Shown here: piece by piece, positions 45,139-54,685 of the stretch
Position numbering within the stretch: the stretch's first letter is position 1
How the letters are laid out: each line of letters opens with the position of its first letter
DNA from: Natronorubrum daqingense
Lineage (GTDB): Archaea > Halobacteriota > Halobacteria > Halobacteriales > Natrialbaceae
Direction: 5' to 3'
Length of the DNA stretch: 64,000 bases
Assembly (NCBI RefSeq): GCF_001971705.1
Contig: NZ_CP019327.1
Coordinates: 3,162,001 to 3,226,000 of the forward strand
Program-made: the position numbers and the translations under genes
Notes under the pieces: model-generated
Databases searched by the model: none
What the model was told of the DNA's origin: nothing
What the model saw: only the letters and a program-made list of their open reading frames with translations

Positions 45139-45738
45139 ATGTCCCAGCGACAGGGCGTCGACCTCTCCTACGAAGACGGGGCGCGTGCAGTCGAACTCGC
45201 ACGCGAGTCTGTCGAATCTTTCGTACAACACGGGCAACGAGAACAACCGGGCAGCATGCGCGAGGCGTTTTACGAACGAACTGGTGCGTTCGTTCGCCTC
45301 GAGTCCACACGCGGGCGGGGGAGCCTGCGCGGCTGTGCTGGTGGGTATCGTTCGGGCGAACAACTCGGCCACGTCATCGTCGACGCGGCGATCGAAGCCG
45401 CGAGCGAGGATTCCTGTGGCTCCGAAGTAACCCCCTCCGAACTACCGAATCTCACCGTTTCGGTCTGTGCCGTTCGAAACGTCGTCCTGACCGATGACCC
45501 GCTCGCAGACCTCGAACTCGGCACCCACGGCGTCGCCATCGACGGCGGGGAGGGCGGGTGGCTCTACCCGACCGTGCCGGTCGAAAACGGCTGGAGCGCA
45601 CGCGAGTACCTCGATCGAACGTGTCGCAAAGCCAAACTCGCACCGAGTGCCTGGCAGGACGACGACGTCGTCGTCACGCTCTTCGAAGGTCAGGTCTTCC
45701 GCGAGCGAGACGCCGACGGCAGCATCGAGGAGCTCTAA
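45139..45738 (+). CDS. AMMECR1/TIGR00296 family protein
   Basis: 199 residues from ATG 45139. The AMMECR1 signature is LRGCAGGYRSGEQLG; the fold continues with DLELGTHGVAIDGGEGGWLY and the C-terminal CRKAKLAPSAWQ. The family is found from archaea to humans and has no established biochemical role. A TATA-like TTTAGG (about 45108) lies roughly 30 bases before this ATG; another in-frame ATG (45127) is less well spaced. It is divergent from rnpB. Confidence 0.9.
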   Translation: MSQRQGVDLSYEDGARAVELARESVESFVQHGQREQPGSMREAFYERTGAFVRLESTRGRGSLRGCAGGYRSGEQLGHVIVDAAIEAASEDSCGSEVTPSELPNLTVSVCAVRNVVLTDDPLADLELGTHGVAIDGGEGGWLYPTVPVENGWSAREYLDRTCRKAKLAPSAWQDDDVVVTLFEGQVFRERDADGSIEEL

Positions 45739-45952
45739 GGCCGACTCGTTCGGCTTCGCGACGCACTCGAGTGCGGGCACCTTCGAAGACTTCGAATGAC
45801 CACGCTGGTCTATTCCGCCCGCGGTCTCATTCGCACTCGCGAGTACCTCGTTTGTCGCCTCTCTAGTCGTTATCCCTCGTTGTCCCCCTTCACCCAGGTC
45901 GTCCGTTCGCCCTTTCGTCACGTTTATCGGAACCGACTGAGCGCGTTCTGAC

Positions 45953-46711
45953 GTGAGCGACGGAACAGAACCCGACAGACCGAACACGTTCACTCGAGCG
46001 GTGCTGGCGACAGCGCTGAGCCCGTTTCGTCGCCAGACGTACGCCAATCTCTGTTACCTCCTGTTCGCGATTCCGCTGGGGGCGTTCTACATCACCTTCC
46101 TGATCGCAGGGTTGTCGATCGGACTCACACTCGCACTCTTCGTCGTCGGCGTTCCGATTTTGCTGTTCGTGTTGGGAACGAGCCACGTCTTCGCGATCGT
46201 CGAACGCGTGATCGCACGGCGACTCCTCGGCGTGCACATCGACTCGCCGAACTATCCGTTTCTCGAGGCGGACGACGAACTCGAGCGAATTCGCTCGCTC
46301 GTGTTCAATCTCGGCACGTACATGGCGATGTGCTTTCTCGCAACGAAGGCTGCAATCGGCCTCGTCTCGCTCGTCGTGGTGACGGCGGTACTCCTTCCAG
46401 CGATCGCCGTCGTGTTGACGCCGCTTTACTACGCGAGGCCGGACACGCTCGCAGGCTTCGACACCGGCGGCGAGGCGATCACGGTCGCGTCGGTAGAACT
46501 CCCCGTCCACGAGTTGCTCTTCGGCGTCGAGTTCGTCCGGTCGTTCGTAGAGTGGGGCGTAACGAGCCTTCCGCAGGCGCTCGTCGTCTCGAGTGTCGGG
46601 ATCGTTTGCTTCCTCCTCGCGCTCTCGATGGTGAACCTGTTCGCGCGGCTGGTGGGTCAGTTTAGTCGCGTCTTCTTGGGGTCGTTCGGCCACTCGAGTC
46701 TCGACCGGTAG
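45953..46711 (+). CDS. Membrane protein with putative sensor domain
   Basis: 252 residues from GTG 45953. Four to five membrane helices in two clusters (about 35-85 and 125-165, and near the C-terminus), with FRRQTYANLCYLLFAIPLGA typical of the putative sensor domain (PF13796) of bacterial kinases and haloarchaeal membrane proteins. Here no kinase or output domain follows. The function is unknown. About 200 bases separate it from the AMMECR1 gene. Confidence 0.75.
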   Translation: MSDGTEPDRPNTFTRAVLATALSPFRRQTYANLCYLLFAIPLGAFYITFLIAGLSIGLTLALFVVGVPILLFVLGTSHVFAIVERVIARRLLGVHIDSPNYPFLEADDELERIRSLVFNLGTYMAMCFLATKAAIGLVSLVVVTAVLLPAIAVVLTPLYYARPDTLAGFDTGGEAITVASVELPVHELLFGVEFVRSFVEWGVTSLPQALVVSSVGIVCFLLALSMVNLFARLVGQFSRVFLGSFGHSSLDR

Positions 46712-46791
46712 CGCGAGTTCGTTCGCTGGTCGCCCAGTATCTGCGCGAGACGAAGGAAAAACGACGCGCTCGCTCGAGTACCCCGGGGCCT

Positions 46792-47169
46792 TCAGCGCGT
46801 CTCGAGGACGTACCGACCGACGCCGACGACGAGGACGAGACAGAACACGATCATCGCGCCCTGAGAGACGGTCGCGACGACGGAGTCGACCGACTCGCCC
46901 GAGACGAGCGCGATGATATCGGGAACGGCCCGCGCTGAACCGACCGCGCCGAGAACCGCGAGGGCACCGATGCCGTAGAGTGCGCCTCGCTCTCGACTTT
47001 CGTCTCGTCCGATCGCTCCTAGTGCAGCGATGAGGACGCCGAAGAAAGTCGGAATGAGCGCCGTCACGCTGGCGAAATCCGTGAGCACGTACGCGCCGAT
47101 ACCGAGGACGACGAGCACAGCACCGACGATGGCTCCGAGCGTTGCCGTTCGTTCACCTACGTCAGACAT
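46792..47169 (-). CDS. Four-helix membrane protein, unknown
   Basis: 125 residues with four hydrophobic helices (from ATLGAIVGAVLVVLGIGAYV to the C-terminal MIVFCLVLVVGVGRYVL) and short loops. Codon use is that of the host. I do not recognise the family. It converges with the sensor-domain gene and lies 80 bases upstream of... the next gene (47250) on the same strand begins further on; no operon is evident. Confidence 0.65.
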   Translation of the reverse strand: MSDVGERTATLGAIVGAVLVVLGIGAYVLTDFASVTALIPTFFGVLIAALGAIGRDESRERGALYGIGALAVLGAVGSARAVPDIIALVSGESVDSVVATVSQGAMIVFCLVLVVGVGRYVLETR

Positions 47170-47249
47170 ACACGGTGGTTGGTACTCGTCGAATATGACT
47201 CTTCTCGTACACCTCTCGAACGCGACCGCGAGGTGCGCTCGCCGTCCAA

Positions 47250-48416
47250 CTACACCGACTCGTCGACCTCGCCGAACCCGACTGTCTCGGCGGCCTCGAG
47301 ACAGCGCTCGCTCGCCTCGTCGAGGTCGAACTCGCGAACGATTTCGCCGTCGCGGACGAGCGGTTCGAACAGCGACTCGCCGCCTTCGGGCCCCTCGCGC
47401 TCAGCCAGCGCGACGTGGTGGCCGCCCTCGGACGTTCGGTAGACGTCTTTCACGCCGGAGAGCTTGCCGCGCTTGGAAATCGGTTCGCCCTCGAGCGAGA
47501 CGATGTCGAGGCTGAAATCGACCGAATCAGCGCCGGTAATGTGGCTGCCGACGCCGAAACCGTCGGCGACGTCTCGGAGGGGTCGAATCGTCTCGGGCTC
47601 GAGGCCGCCGCTACAGAAGATATCGACGTCGTCGTAGCCCCGTGCGTCGAGTTCCCAGCGAACCTCTCGGATAATGTGTTGGAAGTCGCCCCGACGCGAA
47701 CTCGTCGTGTCGATTCGAACGCCGTCTAAGTCGTCGCCGAGGGTCTCCGCGGCGAGCAGACTCTCGCTCTTTTCGTCCCAGAAGGTGTCGGCCAGCGCGA
47801 TTCGTGGCACGTCCTCGGAGACGGCTTCGTCGAACGCCTCCCAGGCGTCGGCCTGGTTGCCCTCGCCGAAGCAGAACATGAGCGCGTGGGGCATCGTTCC
47901 GCCCGCCTCACGGCCGAGCACGTCACCGGCGGCGACGTGGGAGAAGCCATCCAGACCGGCGAGTAACGCGGCGCGTTCGACCGACGCGGCGATGGCGGGG
48001 TGGACGTGGCGGGCACCGAAGGAGAGGACCTGCGAGTCGGGCGCTGCCCGTCGAACTTCGAGGGCGGCTGTCGCGAACCCGCTGGGTTGAGAGAGAAAGC
48101 CCAGCAGGGAGGTTTCGAGTTCGGCAAACTCGAGGTAGGGACCTTCGATTCGCATGACCGGGCCGCCGTCGAATAGCTCGCCGTCGGGGAGGGCGTCGAT
48201 ATCGACGTCGCGGCCCTCGAAGAGCGTGGCCACGTCCGCGACGCCGGTGAACACGTCGAAGGAACCGGTCGGGAACTGGTCTGCGGTCACTTCGGCGACG
48301 ACGCGGGGGTTCTTCCCCGCGTGCTCGAGGGTCGTCCGGGTGCGCTCGAAGTAGGCGTCGGTCGCGGAGCCCTCGAGAATCGCCTCCGCTGAGATGGTTC
48401 CGAACGGTGTTGACAT
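47250..48416 (-). CDS. pncB: Nicotinate phosphoribosyltransferase
   Basis: 388 residues. Family marks include SFGARHVHPAIAASVERAAL, GREAGGTMPHALM, the phosphoribosyl-binding region IDTTSSRRGDFQHIIREVRW, and the C-terminal ISKRGKLSGVKDVYR. It makes nicotinate mononucleotide from nicotinate and PRPP, the committed step of NAD salvage. The nicotinamidase that would supply nicotinate lies 2 kb away (50322). Start ATG 48416 (MSTPFGTISAEAILEG) is that of the archaeal/Thermoplasma-type branch. Confidence 0.93.
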   Translation of the reverse strand: MSTPFGTISAEAILEGSATDAYFERTRTTLEHAGKNPRVVAEVTADQFPTGSFDVFTGVADVATLFEGRDVDIDALPDGELFDGGPVMRIEGPYLEFAELETSLLGFLSQPSGFATAALEVRRAAPDSQVLSFGARHVHPAIAASVERAALLAGLDGFSHVAAGDVLGREAGGTMPHALMFCFGEGNQADAWEAFDEAVSEDVPRIALADTFWDEKSESLLAAETLGDDLDGVRIDTTSSRRGDFQHIIREVRWELDARGYDDVDIFCSGGLEPETIRPLRDVADGFGVGSHITGADSVDFSLDIVSLEGEPISKRGKLSGVKDVYRTSEGGHHVALAEREGPEGGESLFEPLVRDGEIVREFDLDEASERCLEAAETVGFGEVDESV

Positions 48417-48498
48417 ACCGACGACTTCCCGTGGGACACAAAAAAGCTACTCGTCTGGCGACGAACGCCGTCACTTCGAAGCGAGCACCGCGGAGTCG

Positions 48499-50175
48499 CT
48501 ATCGTCGCAGTCGGGTCAGGAAGACGGCAACCGCGAGCGCGACGACGGCACTCGAGGCCGCGAAACCGGGAATCGAGTCGTTGTCCGCGTCAGTGGCTTC
48601 GCTCGCATCATCTGCGTCGTCTGCGTCACCGCTCTCCTCGTCGTCGGAGCCGGTGTCGTCGGTCCCAGCATCGCCGTCCGTCGGTTCGTCGGGGTCGTCG
48701 CTGACCTCGAGATCCTCGGCGACGACGCCGTCTTCGATGGCGTTCAGTTCGTCGACCGAGGGGCCGCGAACGATCGTCACGGACTCGCCGTCGACGTCGA
48801 GTGCGTACGCCCCCTCGTAGCCGTCGTCGATCGAGTAGACGCCCTCGCTCTCGTTGAGAGTCTGCGCGTCGTTGAGCTCGAGTAACTGAGTGTAACCGTC
48901 GACGAACTCCTCCGCGTCTTCCTCGGAGGTCCACTCGCTCTCCCAGACGTAGCCGGCGTCCTCGCTCGTGGATACGGCGTCGGTATCCGTGGCGTTCGAA
49001 TCGACGTAGGTGACGAGTTCGTCACCGGCCCAACCGTCCGTGTAGGGCTGGTCGTAATCGACGCCCTGCAGATCGGCCGTGAGGAGGTCGGTTTCTTCGA
49101 TCACGGACGACCGGAGGGGGTCCATCGCGTCGCCGCCGAGCATGGAGACCATCCCCGCCTCGCCGACCGTTTCGTTCGCGAGTCCGTCGTCCGTCTCGAA
49201 TTGCTCCCACGAGTCGCTCGAGTCGTCGTCGACCGTGACGTCGCCCGATTCGCGGTCCTCGTCGGTGTGAATCACGTCCGAGGAACTCGCGGGCGCGTCG
49301 TCGTAGGCGTCGTCGACTGCAGACCAGTCGTCTCCCTCGAGCAGCGAATCGACGTACTCTGGCCCGGCTTCGTAGGGGTGCATGAGCAGCAGGTAGATGC
49401 CCCAGTTGAGGTCGCCAACTTGACCTTCCGGCGGTTGAGCGCTCGGTAGGCACTCCCACTCGGTGTCGCAGTGTTGGTCGTACGTTTGCTCGACGGTGAC
49501 GGCGTCGCCCTCGATGAGACCGTTTTTGGCGGCGTCTTGGTCGATCGTCTCTCGATCGTAACTCGCTAGATCGAAGTGTTGATCCTGCAACGCGTGCAGG
49601 AGTTCGTGGCCGAGGATCACTTCGTCGACCTCGGGTTCGTCCGGACTGTCCGAAACGAGGACGATTTCGTTCGTCGCCGGATCGTAGTAGCCGCCGACGC
49701 TATCGCCGTACATCGCCTCGAACTCGTCTTCGGCGTCGGTTTCGCTGTCGACCATGAACAGCGCCTCGTAGGTGACGTTCTGTTGGAGTTCCTCGTCCTC
49801 ACCCGTCTCGACGAACATCTCGTCGTGGTCCTCCTGGAACTCCTCGCGGGAGATCACGTCGACCGGAACCTCCTCCTCGAAGGTCAGTCCCCGGATCTCT
49901 TCGACGCGCGCCATCGAGCGGTAGATCACTTCCTCGAGGTCGCCTTCGTCGTCGACGACGGCGTCCTCACCGTCGTCCGCGTCGAGTTCGTCGTCGTACC
50001 AGTAGCCCTCGACGTAGCCGACCGTCTCCTCGGTCGACGGATCATCGGGGCGGTCGGTCGAATCGCCGCTCGCAAAGAGGGGGACTGCACCCGCGGCCGC
50101 CGCGATTCCGATTGCGAGCATCACAGCCACAACTGTCGCGACGAGAACCCGCGAACGCGTCACTTTCTCCATCAT
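48499..50175 (-). CDS. Hvo_1808-family surface protein with zinc-protease-like motif
   Basis: 558 residues. N-terminal signal-like helix (VLVATVVAVMLAIGIAAAAGA), a large acidic outer domain with the metalloprotease-like HELLHALQDQHF, and a long Asp/Ser/Thr-rich stalk ending in PGFAASSAVVALAVAVFLTRLRR-type anchor (PGF-CTERM). In haloarchaea, archaeosortase removes such tails and replaces them with a lipid anchor. I recognise it as the family named after Hvo_1808; whether it is a working protease is unproven, but HExxH is intact. Confidence 0.85.
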   Translation of the reverse strand: MMEKVTRSRVLVATVVAVMLAIGIAAAAGAVPLFASGDSTDRPDDPSTEETVGYVEGYWYDDELDADDGEDAVVDDEGDLEEVIYRSMARVEEIRGLTFEEEVPVDVISREEFQEDHDEMFVETGEDEELQQNVTYEALFMVDSETDAEDEFEAMYGDSVGGYYDPATNEIVLVSDSPDEPEVDEVILGHELLHALQDQHFDLASYDRETIDQDAAKNGLIEGDAVTVEQTYDQHCDTEWECLPSAQPPEGQVGDLNWGIYLLLMHPYEAGPEYVDSLLEGDDWSAVDDAYDDAPASSSDVIHTDEDRESGDVTVDDDSSDSWEQFETDDGLANETVGEAGMVSMLGGDAMDPLRSSVIEETDLLTADLQGVDYDQPYTDGWAGDELVTYVDSNATDTDAVSTSEDAGYVWESEWTSEEDAEEFVDGYTQLLELNDAQTLNESEGVYSIDDGYEGAYALDVDGESVTIVRGPSVDELNAIEDGVVAEDLEVSDDPDEPTDGDAGTDDTGSDDEESGDADDADDASEATDADNDSIPGFAASSAVVALAVAVFLTRLRR

Positions 50176-50321
50176 TTGGAAACGATGACACCGACTACGA
50201 ACGGGCTTGTAAAAAGACCGCCGGTTGACGTGATCGAAACGGAGTCGTCCGCCTCGCCGCCGGAGACCGACTGCGTCGCGCCCACGAACGTTTTCATGCG
50301 TCCCTTCGTAGCACCTCCCAT

Positions 50322-50900
50322 ATGCACCTCGAGCCAGCGAACACGGCAGTGGTGGTCGTCGACATGCAAAACGGATTCTGTCACCCCGAGGGCTCGCTGT
50401 ACGCGCCGGGCAGCGAGTCGGTGATCGAACCGATCGCGACGCTCGTCGATCGGGCCCGAGAGGCCGACACGCAGGTCATCTTCACGCGAGACGTTCACCC
50501 GCCCGAACAGTTCGAGGACACCCACTACTACGACGAGTTCGAGCAGTGGGGTGAGCACGTCCTCGAGGGATCGTGGGAGGCCGAGATCGTCGACGGACTC
50601 TCCGTCGAGGACGACGATTACGTCCTCGAGAAACACACCTACGACGCCTTCTACAACACCGAACTCGAGGGCTGGCTGAACGCTCGCGGGATCCACGATT
50701 TGGTCATCTGTGGCACCCTCGCGAACGTCTGCGTACTCCACACTGGCGGCAGCGCCGGCCTGCGTGACTTCCGACCGATCATGGTCGAAGACTGTATCGG
50801 GTCGATCGAAGACGACCACAAGGAGTACGCCCTCGAGCACGCCGACTGGCTCTTCGGTGAGGTCGTCGAAAGTGAGGATCTCGAGTTCGAGGGCGAGTAA
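50322..50900 (+). CDS. pncA: Nicotinamidase, isochorismatase family
   Basis: 192 residues. Catalytic triad: Asp in VVVDMQNGF, Lys in VLEKHTYDAFYNT, Cys in ICGTLANVCVLHT. The metal-site segment TRDVHPPEQFEDTHYY supplies Asp and His ligands. It converts nicotinamide to nicotinate for the NAD salvage route. It faces away from the surface-protein gene; the phosphoribosyltransferase using its product is two genes away on the other strand. Confidence 0.9.
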   Translation: MHLEPANTAVVVVDMQNGFCHPEGSLYAPGSESVIEPIATLVDRAREADTQVIFTRDVHPPEQFEDTHYYDEFEQWGEHVLEGSWEAEIVDGLSVEDDDYVLEKHTYDAFYNTELEGWLNARGIHDLVICGTLANVCVLHTGGSAGLRDFRPIMVEDCIGSIEDDHKEYALEHADWLFGEVVESEDLEFEGE

Positions 50901-51120
50901 CGGTCGTCGCGGAGCGAATACGTCGTCGTGGTCTCCGTCGGCGGTCGACCGTCGACAGGGTTCTATTCGACCGTCGTCCAGATCGACGCCTCCGACGCGA
51001 AATGCGAGCGTTTTCAACGGCCCCGCCGAAACGATTCGATATGGACAGTTCCCGGCGTGCTCGGTTGGGTTGCCTCGAGCGTTCGGCCGCACTCCTCGGT
51101 TCACTCGGAGGTGCGCCAGC

Positions 51121-51282
51121 GTGAACAATCGCCGTTTGAAATCGATGTACATCATCGGCATTGTGTTGAACGCCGGCGCGTTGGTCTACGCGGTCACCGA
51201 CGATTCGCCGCTGTTCGCCGTCACGTTCGGCCTCGTCATGGTCTACCTCGGCGTTCGCTACTGGATGGTCTCGAATCAGTAA
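51121..51282 (+). CDS. Small two-helix membrane protein, 53 residues
   Basis: GTG 51121 gives MNNRRLKSMYIIGIVLNAGA then LVYAVTDDSPLFAVTFGLVM and ends VRYWMVSNQ. Two hydrophobic helices with a DDS turn are clear. An internal ATG at 51145 is an alternative start. The product is short but composed like a real protein, and GC-rich wobble positions support coding. Confidence 0.55.
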   Translation: MNNRRLKSMYIIGIVLNAGALVYAVTDDSPLFAVTFGLVMVYLGVRYWMVSNQ

Positions 51283-51388
51283 CGCTCGAGTCCCCAGCGG
51301 TGGGTCGGTGTCGCGATAGCCACCACTATACGAAGCGTGACCCAGTGCAGGTCATCGCGTATCAGGGACTCGTGCGTAGCCACCGCCG

Positions 51389-51559
51389 ATGCTCGAGTCC
51401 TCAATCTACGTCGAGCTGGCTATCTACGGCTACTTCGCGCTCGTCGCGACGATTGGCTGGTACCTCCACGGTCGTCTCTGGCTCGCCTCGCGCTCGCAGT
51501 CTGGCACGCAACAACGGCCCGATGGTGCCGAGGACGACGGGTCGCGGTTGAACGGGTGA
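51389..51559 (+). CDS. Small single-helix membrane protein, 56 residues
   Basis: ATG 51389 gives MLESSIYVELAIYGYFALVA then TIGWYLHGRLWLASRS, followed by a polar acidic tail (GAEDDGSRLNG). One membrane helix near residues 8-28. It follows the 53-residue protein after 106 bases on the same strand; both could be one small unit. No family recognised. Confidence 0.5.
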   Translation: MLESSIYVELAIYGYFALVATIGWYLHGRLWLASRSQSGTQQRPDGAEDDGSRLNG

Positions 51560-51751
51560 CATGGGCTTATTTATACAGGGATTTGTAACGTGTATGGATG
51601 CTGCAAACCCTCCGAATTAAATTCCACAGCGTCAATCAACAACCCATTATATCGGAAATACTTAAGTGAACAAAAATAGCCGAAACAATTATTATGGTTG
51701 GCTAATATGTAATAAACGAAGATAATTAATAACAGAAATAAAGATAGTATA

Positions 51752-52594
51752 ATGAATAGACGAAAGGTCCTTAGTGCTGTTGCGACTACTGGAATGCTCT
51801 CGGCCGTACCGGCTACTGCATCATCTAACGAAGATGGATTAATAGATAAAATCAAAACTGCAAACGAAGTCAGGAAAGAGACTGGCTCATTCAATGCATG
51901 GAAAGAATATCTTAAAGACAAGGGGCTTGTTGTGTCGAGTGATAGCAGTAAATTAGTGCATCCGAATGATGAAGAGGAGGTTGGTATTCAGCAAATTGAT
52001 GAAGATGGAATAGATATGGAAATAAATCTTGTACAGCAATGTGATGAGGAACTTCATTATGTTGAAGTTGCTTGGGAGTATGATTGGGAATGGCTCAACA
52101 TAGACGATTGTGAATCTCCTATCGGTCAGTTTGGTGAACCACCAAATGACTATATTGGATTTGAATTGGAATCATACACGCTTATGGATTCTAGTCCAAC
52201 GCTTACAACGGACTCAAGCGAATATGTTGAAGTTGACACGAACGAAACTGAACCTCTTAGTGGTGTTTTATTTGAAGTCGCTGATCATAGTTGGACAGTT
52301 GACTATCAGGAAGATTGTATAAATGGCGACCCAATGCCAGATAATTTACATCATGCTGGTGTCTATCTTAACACAAATGATGATCATAATGACCAAAGTC
52401 ATGAAATTGCTGCAGCCTACACCCATCACTGGAGAGATATAACTATTGAATCTGTTGACTTTGCATATCCTCCATCCAGCGGAATATCGGTTAGTAACGA
52501 ATCTTATCAGATTGATTATCAAACAGAGGATGGTGGTGATGGTGACTTTTTGTTAGTGAACGCAGAAGATGATACAGAAGATGGTTGCCCATAG
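51752..52594 (+). CDS. AT-rich secreted orphan protein
   Basis: 280 residues. The N-terminus RRKVLSAVATTGMLSAVPAT looks like a TAT or Sec signal (cut near ATASS). The mature part is acidic with scattered aromatic residues (YVEVAWEYDWEWLNI, HHWRDITIESVDFAY) and no motif that I recognise. GC is far below the genome norm and the gene lies directly beside an IS6 element, both signs of recent gain. The 190 bases before it are AT-rich promoter-like DNA. Confidence 0.65.
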   Translation: MNRRKVLSAVATTGMLSAVPATASSNEDGLIDKIKTANEVRKETGSFNAWKEYLKDKGLVVSSDSSKLVHPNDEEEVGIQQIDEDGIDMEINLVQQCDEELHYVEVAWEYDWEWLNIDDCESPIGQFGEPPNDYIGFELESYTLMDSSPTLTTDSSEYVEVDTNETEPLSGVLFEVADHSWTVDYQEDCINGDPMPDNLHHAGVYLNTNDDHNDQSHEIAAAYTHHWRDITIESVDFAYPPSSGISVSNESYQIDYQTEDGGDGDFLLVNAEDDTEDGCP

Positions 52595-52663
52595 TATTAA
52601 TCGATATCTCCACTAAGACATTCTCTACACCACAATGTGTGGGGGATTTGCCATAATGAACAC

Positions 52664-53412
52664 TTGGCAGTGTCTAGTTAGCCCAGTTTGAGAAGCGAGC
52701 AGGCCGTAGAGTTACTTTGGCATGAAGCTCGCAGACCTGCTCAGCGAGTCCTACGCGGCGGAATTTGATGAAGCTTGGGAGCGTGAGCGGACGGCGAACA
52801 CCCTGACGGGCGTCGCCGTCCGGCTCCACGCGACCGGTTGTTCGCTTCGAGAAACACAAGCAATTCTTCGCTTGATCGGCGTTGAACGCTCTCATCAAGC
52901 AATCTGGAACTGGGTACATCAGCTGGCTGACAGCGTACCAGACCCGCCGATGGCGAAGCCATCGCGGGTCGCGGTTGACGAGACCGCTGTCAAAATAAAC
53001 GGCGAATGGTCTTGGCTGTACGCTGCAATAGACCTCGATACAAAGTTGATTCTCGATGCTCAGTTGTTCGGTCGCCACGGCACCGATCCGGCGGCTGCGT
53101 TCCTGCATAGACTCCGCGAGAAACATGATCTCTCCGAGGCGGTGTTTCTCGTCGATCAGTTTGGCTATCGGACTGCCCTTGCGCGGTTAGGATTGAACGG
53201 TCGGGTTGACTACATCGACCGAAACCTCATCGAAAAGTGGTTTCACACATTCAAAATGCGCGTCGACTGTTTCCATAACTCGTGGGTGGGCAGTCGGCGG
53301 AGCGCTCGCAAATGGATTGAACAATTCGTGCATTATTACAACCGCCAGAGACCGCATCAATCGCTTGATGGACGAACACCGGTTGAGGAGGTTCTAAACT
53401 AGACAGTGCCAA
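52664..53412 (+). mobile_element. IS6-family insertion sequence, complete
   Basis: 749 bases bounded by 16-base terminal repeats with one mismatch: TTGGCAGTGTCTAGTT (52664-52679) and the inverse of TTGGCACTGTCTAGTT (53397-53412). It holds one intact transposase whose stop codon lies inside the right repeat. I see no 8-base target duplication (left flank ATGAACAC, right flank CACTTCTA), so a rearrangement may have followed insertion. The right end is five bases from the stop codon of the propeller gene. Confidence 0.9.
52722..53402 (+). CDS. IS6-family DDE transposase
   Basis: 226 residues. An N-terminal helix-turn-helix-like part (GCSLRETQAILRLIGVERSH) precedes the catalytic DDE: Asp in RVAVDETAVKI, Asp in FLVDQFGYRTAL, Glu in NLIEKWFHTFKMR, then the IS6 C-terminal HYYNRQRPHQSLDGRTP. 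All three carboxylates are present, so the enzyme should be active. ATG 52722 is 58 bases inside the left end. Confidence 0.93.
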   Translation: MKLADLLSESYAAEFDEAWERERTANTLTGVAVRLHATGCSLRETQAILRLIGVERSHQAIWNWVHQLADSVPDPPMAKPSRVAVDETAVKINGEWSWLYAAIDLDTKLILDAQLFGRHGTDPAAAFLHRLREKHDLSEAVFLVDQFGYRTALARLGLNGRVDYIDRNLIEKWFHTFKMRVDCFHNSWVGSRRSARKWIEQFVHYYNRQRPHQSLDGRTPVEEVLN

Positions 53413-53417
53413 CACTT

Positions 53418-54644
53418 CTATTTATCATATATTCTCAATTGATACCCAGAATCTCCGTTGCGGCAAAAGTGATACACTCGGCCGTCCGCAATTGTTTGAT
53501 GCCACCTTGTCGCCTCACTCTTGAGTTCCCATCGTTGGTCCCCGTCACTTCGTGTGAGGCCGACAATCGTCGAAGGCGAACTGGCGACGATCGTTTCACC
53601 GACGATTGACGGGGAGAAGACTGCTGACCCTTGTAGTATGTTGTCGGTCTGCCAGTGAGTGCTCCCGTCTCCTGGATCGAGGGCGAGTACGCGGTTTCCA
53701 TCAGAAACGACGACTTCGTCGTCGCCGACTGCTGGACCGATCGACCGGACGTTTTCTTCAGTCCATTCACTACGTCCACCGACTGCGTCCAGCGCGTACA
53801 ACTCGTTGCCGGCACAAATATAGATCATACCGTGGTCTACCGCTGGCCCACCTTCTACGTCGGTTAGTTCGATACCCCACTGGTGAGCACCATTGTGATC
53901 GTACACTGTCAGTTCTCCCCCGCCGGAGACGTAGACTCGACCTTCGTCGACGGCCGGGGCAAAGTGTTCGGTGTGCGTATGATGCTGCCATGGATGTTCG
54001 ATGGTAGATGCGTCGTCGCGCCACTCGCGATCACCTGTTTCGATGTCAACCGCAATGACTCCCGTCGCTGTGCGCATGTAGGCGATTCCATTTTTTGCCG
54101 TCGGTGTGAGTGCGGGTCCGTCCTCGAGAGGATACGACCACAGCGTCTCTCCGTCGGACATCGAGAGCGCGACAAGGCCTGCGTCTGTGTCTGGTTCGAT
54201 TCCAGACTCGTTGCTGACTGTAACGAGAACGAGGTCGTCGACAATTGTTGCAGCGCCGTCAGGAAATGCGTGCTCGAGTTCTCGCTGCCAGGTAACGTCT
54301 AGCCAGTCGTGTCCGTCAGGTTCGAAACACGTGACGAGACAACCATCGTCGTCGCTTTCTCCCGGTGCTACCAAAATAACCGCTTCATCGTCGACGACCG
54401 GTGCTCGAGCGTTTGAGCCGTTGATTCCCACCTCGTCTGCCGGATATGTAGTCTGCGGATCGGGTTGTAGCTCATCCAGCCGCCCATTAGGTATGGTGCG
54501 GGTATTTTCCGGCGTAGCGTTCACGGACGGCCACGAGAACGTTCTCGTACCGCTCGAGTCGGGTGAGGTCCCACCTCTATCGAGAACAGTGCATCCTGCG
54601 AGGGTCGTTGGAAGGAGCGAAAGGAGAGCCCGCCTTGTAGTCAT
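53418..54644 (-). CDS. PQQ-like beta-propeller lipoprotein
   Basis: 408 residues. A twin-arginine start (MTTRRALLSLLPTTLAGC) leads into a lipobox with Cys18, so the protein is exported and lipid-anchored. Blades such as GLVALSMSDGETLW, VIAVDIETGDREW, LYALDAVGGRSEW and VLALDPGDGSTHW fill the chain. The stop codon TAG is only five bases from the IS6 right end, so the last residues could be altered by the insertion, though the end (GYQLRIYDK) looks normal. Confidence 0.87.
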   Translation of the reverse strand: MTTRRALLSLLPTTLAGCTVLDRGGTSPDSSGTRTFSWPSVNATPENTRTIPNGRLDELQPDPQTTYPADEVGINGSNARAPVVDDEAVILVAPGESDDDGCLVTCFEPDGHDWLDVTWQRELEHAFPDGAATIVDDLVLVTVSNESGIEPDTDAGLVALSMSDGETLWSYPLEDGPALTPTAKNGIAYMRTATGVIAVDIETGDREWRDDASTIEHPWQHHTHTEHFAPAVDEGRVYVSGGGELTVYDHNGAHQWGIELTDVEGGPAVDHGMIYICAGNELYALDAVGGRSEWTEENVRSIGPAVGDDEVVVSDGNRVLALDPGDGSTHWQTDNILQGSAVFSPSIVGETIVASSPSTIVGLTRSDGDQRWELKSEATRWHQTIADGRVYHFCRNGDSGYQLRIYDK

Positions 54645-54685
54645 AGTTCACATCGAACATGATGGTTAATAAACCTTATTCTCGT

